Part shown: piece by piece, positions 42,430 through 44,720 of the stretch
Position numbering within the stretch: the stretch's first letter is position 1
Layout of the letters: every line of letters starts with the position of its first letter
Source: Sphingomonas sp.
Lineage (GTDB): Bacteria > Pseudomonadota > Alphaproteobacteria > Sphingomonadales > Sphingomonadaceae
Direction of reading: 5' to 3'
Assembly: GCA_025981625.1 (NCBI GenBank)
Contig: JAICXF010000007.1
Coordinates: 1 to 44,720, forward strand
Length of the DNA: 44,720 bases
The notes under the pieces: model-generated
The model's input: the letters and a program-made list of their open reading frames with translations, nothing else
What the model was told of the DNA's origin: nothing
Database searches by the model: none
Made by a program: the position numbers and the translations under genes

Positions 42430-43407
42430 ATGTTGCGCGCCTATGGACCCGGCTGTGACGGAAGCCTCATCGAGGCGCCCACCGACAAAATCCCCGACGG
42501 GGCCACCTGGGTCGACCTCGAGGAGCCCACTGCCGAGGAGGAAGCGCTGGTCGAGCGCTGCATCCACATGGATGTGCCGACCGAAAGCGAAATGGCGGAG
42601 ATCGAGCCGTCGAGCCGCCTCTATGAGCATGACGGCGCGCTCTACATGACGGTAAGCGTGCTCTACGGAGTCGAGGACGGGCAGCCGACCACCACGCCGA
42701 TCAGCTTCGTCTTGACCGACAATCGGCTGGTGACGGTGCGGTACGCAACCCCAAAGCCGATCCGGTCCTTTGCCGAACACGCGCGGCGCGATCCGGACCT
42801 GGTCAAGGATGCGCCGACCGCGCTGGTGCGCATGCTGGATGCGCTGATCGACCGCCTGGCTGACGAGCTGGAGAACGTCAGCCGCGAGATCGAGCAGATC
42901 TCGGTCCACATCTTTCACAAGGACGTCGACGACCGCCGCATACCCGCGAAGCGACTGACGGCGTTGCTGACCCGCATCGGGCGCACCCAGACCCTGCTCA
43001 CCCGGACCCGCCTGTCCGCCGTGAGCACGCTGCGCCTGTTGAGCTTCCTGTCGGGCGCGAACCGCTTTCACGAAGAGGGCTCGTCGGACATGCGGCACCA
43101 CATCGCCAGCATGACGACCGACGCCACTTCGCTCAGCGATCACGCGACCTATTTGTCGGACAATGTCACCTTTCTGCTCGACGCGTCGCTGGGCCTCATC
43201 AGCATCGAGCAGAATGCCGCGATGAAGCTGTTTTCGTGGGCGGCGCTGGTGTTCCTGCCGCCGACGCTGATCGCCGGGATTTACGGCATGAACTTCCATC
43301 GCATGCCGGAGCTTTCCTGGGCTTACGGTTATCCGTTCGCGCTGACGCTGATCGCCATCAGCGCGATCGTGCCAGTGCTCTACCTCAAACGACGCGGCTG
43401 GATTTAG
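42430..43407 (+). CDS. corA: CorA-family magnesium/divalent cation transporter
   Basis: CorA forms pentameric Mg2+ channels. The 325-residue protein has an N-terminal cytoplasmic domain beginning MLRAYGPGCDG, with WVDLEEPTAEEEALVERCI. A long helix follows (EISVHIF-type region, RTQTLLTRTRLSAVSTLRLL), then two C-terminal membrane helices with the signature IYGMNFHRMPE just after the first. The C-terminus YLKRRGWI is typical. The stop directly abuts the stop of the small convergent gene. Ni2+ or Co2+ transport is possible. Confidence 0.95.
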   Translation: MLRAYGPGCDGSLIEAPTDKIPDGATWVDLEEPTAEEEALVERCIHMDVPTESEMAEIEPSSRLYEHDGALYMTVSVLYGVEDGQPTTTPISFVLTDNRLVTVRYATPKPIRSFAEHARRDPDLVKDAPTALVRMLDALIDRLADELENVSREIEQISVHIFHKDVDDRRIPAKRLTALLTRIGRTQTLLTRTRLSAVSTLRLLSFLSGANRFHEEGSSDMRHHIASMTTDATSLSDHATYLSDNVTFLLDASLGLISIEQNAAMKLFSWAALVFLPPTLIAGIYGMNFHRMPELSWAYGYPFALTLIAISAIVPVLYLKRRGWI

Positions 43408-43599
43408 CTAGGCAGACTGCAGCGGGATCGCCGGAGTCTCTTCCGCTTCCCGCGAGACCGCCGCTCGGCGGCGCGCCAGCGCGGCATAGGCGAGCGCTAG
43501 CTCGCCGGCGATTTCCGCCTCCTGCGGCCGGTCCTTCGACCAGGTCGCGGCGCGCGCTTCGGCCGCCCGGCGCCGGAAATATTGATCGTCCCTGGTCAC
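43408..43599 (-). CDS. Small charged protein (YF-x-RRA motif)
   Basis: This 63-residue helical protein begins VTRDDQYFRRRAAEARAATW and continues with an Ala/Arg/Glu-rich helix (EIAGELALAYAALARRRAAV). I know no function. The YFRRRAAEARAA segment resembles the start of the small protein at 24234-24446. The GTG at 43599 has AGGA nine bases upstream; a TTG at 43608 is open but too close to it. It abuts the corA stop. Confidence 0.6.
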   Translation of the reverse strand: MTRDDQYFRRRAAEARAATWSKDRPQEAEIAGELALAYAALARRRAAVSREAEETPAIPLQSA

Positions 43600-43824
43600 C
43601 GCGGCCAATCCTCACTCTCAGTCGTTCCCAAGCGGTTTATTTCACGGCCGTCACTATTGCGAGTCGCGCGACGGAGCATCCGGCGCGAGCGCCCTTCGGT
43701 TGGGCGCAAGCGGCGATCACAAGCGCGGTTTGCGGCCTCCGGACCGGGTTGCTAAGGCGCCCCGCAATCCCCTCCGGCGCGTATCCGCGATGCCGCGGCG
43801 CCCCGACGATTCGAAAGTAAAGCG

Positions 43825-44720
43825 ATGATTCCCACCGGCCAGGACAGCCTCAATACGCGCTCGACCCTTCAGGTGGAGGGCAGAACCTACGCTTATTATG
43901 CGATTCAGAAGGCGGGCCGGGCGCTTGGGGACGTGTCGCGCCTCCCGTTCTCCATGAAGGTGCTGCTCGAGAACCTTCTGCGGTTCGAGGACGGGAAGAC
44001 CGTCACCAGGAATGACCTCCAGGCAATGGCCGACTGGCTGAAGGAACGGCGGATCAACCGCGAGATCCAGTACCGGCCCGCGCGCGTGCTGATGCAGGAT
44101 TTCACCGGCGTTCCGGCGGTGGTCGACCTCGCCGCGATGCGCGATGCGATGCGCCAGCTCGGCGGCGATGCGCAGAAGATCAATCCTCTGGTTCCGGTCC
44201 ACCTGATCATCGACCACAGCGTGATGGTCGACGAGTTCGGCACGCCTCAGGCATTCGGGAAGACCGTCGAGGTCGAATATCAGCGCACCGGCGAGCGCTA
44301 CGAGTTCCTCAAGTGGGGAAGCCAGGCCTTCGACAGCTTCAAGGTCGTCCCGCCGGGCACCGGTATCTGCCACCAGGTCAACCTCGAGCATATCGGGCAG
44401 TGCGTGTGGACCGACGTCGACGCCAACGGCGAAACGCTCGCCTATCCCGATACTTTGGTCGGCACCGACAGCCACACGACCATGATCAACGGACTCGGCG
44501 TGCTCGGCTGGGGCGTCGGCGGGATCGAGGCCGAGGCGGCGATGCTCGGCCAGCCGGTCAGCATGCTCATTCCCGAGGTGGTCGGCTTCCGCCTGTCGGG
44601 CGAGCTCAAGGAGGGGATCACCGCGACCGACCTCGTGCTCACGGTGACTCAGATGCTTCGGCAGAAGGGCGTCGTCGGCCGCTTCGTCGAATTCTATGGC
44701 CCCGGTCTCGAGAAGCTGCC
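43825..44720 (+). CDS. acnA: Aconitate hydratase AcnA (3' end outside window)
   Basis: Aconitase converts citrate to isocitrate with a [4Fe-4S] cluster. The first 298 residues are present. They include [89 protein letters not shown] and [20 protein letters not shown], matching AcnA-type enzymes closely. The cluster-binding Cys residues lie beyond the right edge. The 225-bp gap before it (43600-43824) has no gene that I can support; it contains a hairpin GCGCCC/GGGCGC (43689-43707) without a T-run. Confidence 0.96.
   Translation, partial: MIPTGQDSLNTRSTLQVEGRTYAYYAIQKAGRALGDVSRLPFSMKVLLENLLRFEDGKTVTRNDLQAMADWLKERRINREIQYRPARVLMQDFTGVPAVVDLAAMRDAMRQLGGDAQKINPLVPVHLIIDHSVMVDEFGTPQAFGKTVEVEYQRTGERYEFLKWGSQAFDSFKVVPPGTGICHQVNLEHIGQCVWTDVDANGETLAYPDTLVGTDSHTTMINGLGVLGWGVGGIEAEAAMLGQPVSMLIPEVVGFRLSGELKEGITATDLVLTVTQMLRQKGVVGRFVEFYGPGLEKL

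Overview
The window is high-GC, densely packed chromosomal DNA with no plasmid, transposase or rRNA genes. The best guess is an alphaproteobacterium of the Sphingomonadales (Sphingomonas/Sphingomicrobium-like). This rests on protein flavour (alpha-type SspB, UPF0314/DUF2585, HslV with a short propeptide, a phosphate-selective-type porin with a coiled coil, Thr-rich PRC-like proteins), the secD-secF-bamD-recN neighbourhood, and small palindromic repeats containing CTTCGACAAGCTCAG. The assignment is by recognition, not by a search.

Layout. 1-5.4 kb (minus strand): yajC-secD-secF-bamD-recN, covering protein export, outer-membrane assembly and recombination; recN runs off the left edge. 5.5-6.9 kb: a tRNA-Pro(GGG), a DUF2459 membrane protein and a Thr-rich secreted protein. 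7.0-10.2 kb: hslV and hslU, separated by a D-amino-acid-oxidase-like flavoprotein whose motifs are circularly permuted and which has a Tat/lipoprotein-like leader. 10.2-12.8 kb: a GDSL-esterase autotransporter and a TMEM175-type channel. 12.87-14.34 kb: a compact phage-type lysis cassette (GH108 muramidase, 2-TM holin, Rz-like spanin with an Rz1-like lipoprotein gene nested in another frame), with no other phage genes in the window.

14.5-29 kb is a signalling block. It holds a three-PAS hybrid kinase, an EF-hand protein, an aldo/keto reductase, an unusual membrane regulator divergent from the potassium transporter gene kup, a NarX/NarL-type pair, a GGDEF-EAL protein and a LytS/LytTR pair. The unusual regulator joins a KdpD-type membrane and GAF input to a KdpE-type winged helix. 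It has no receiver or ATPase domain, and the phosphoacceptor His position is Gln.

29-44.7 kb is a mix of metabolism and envelope genes: two tandem paralogous lipoproteins, a porin, a PEP-mutase-family enzyme, a NatAB-like ABC exporter, queG, a lipoprotein, a PfkB adenosine kinase, an APC amino-acid permease, a HIT protein, SspB, fumC, a PagL-like protein, DUF2585, corA and the 5' part of acnA. Many convergent genes abut or overlap by 4-37 bp, so there is little free intergenic DNA, and no gene-free stretch exceeds 300 bp.

The strongest candidates for something undescribed are the KdpD/KdpE-like one-component regulator beside kup, the orphan lysis cassette with its nested o-spanin gene, and the circularly permuted flavoenzyme between hslV and hslU.
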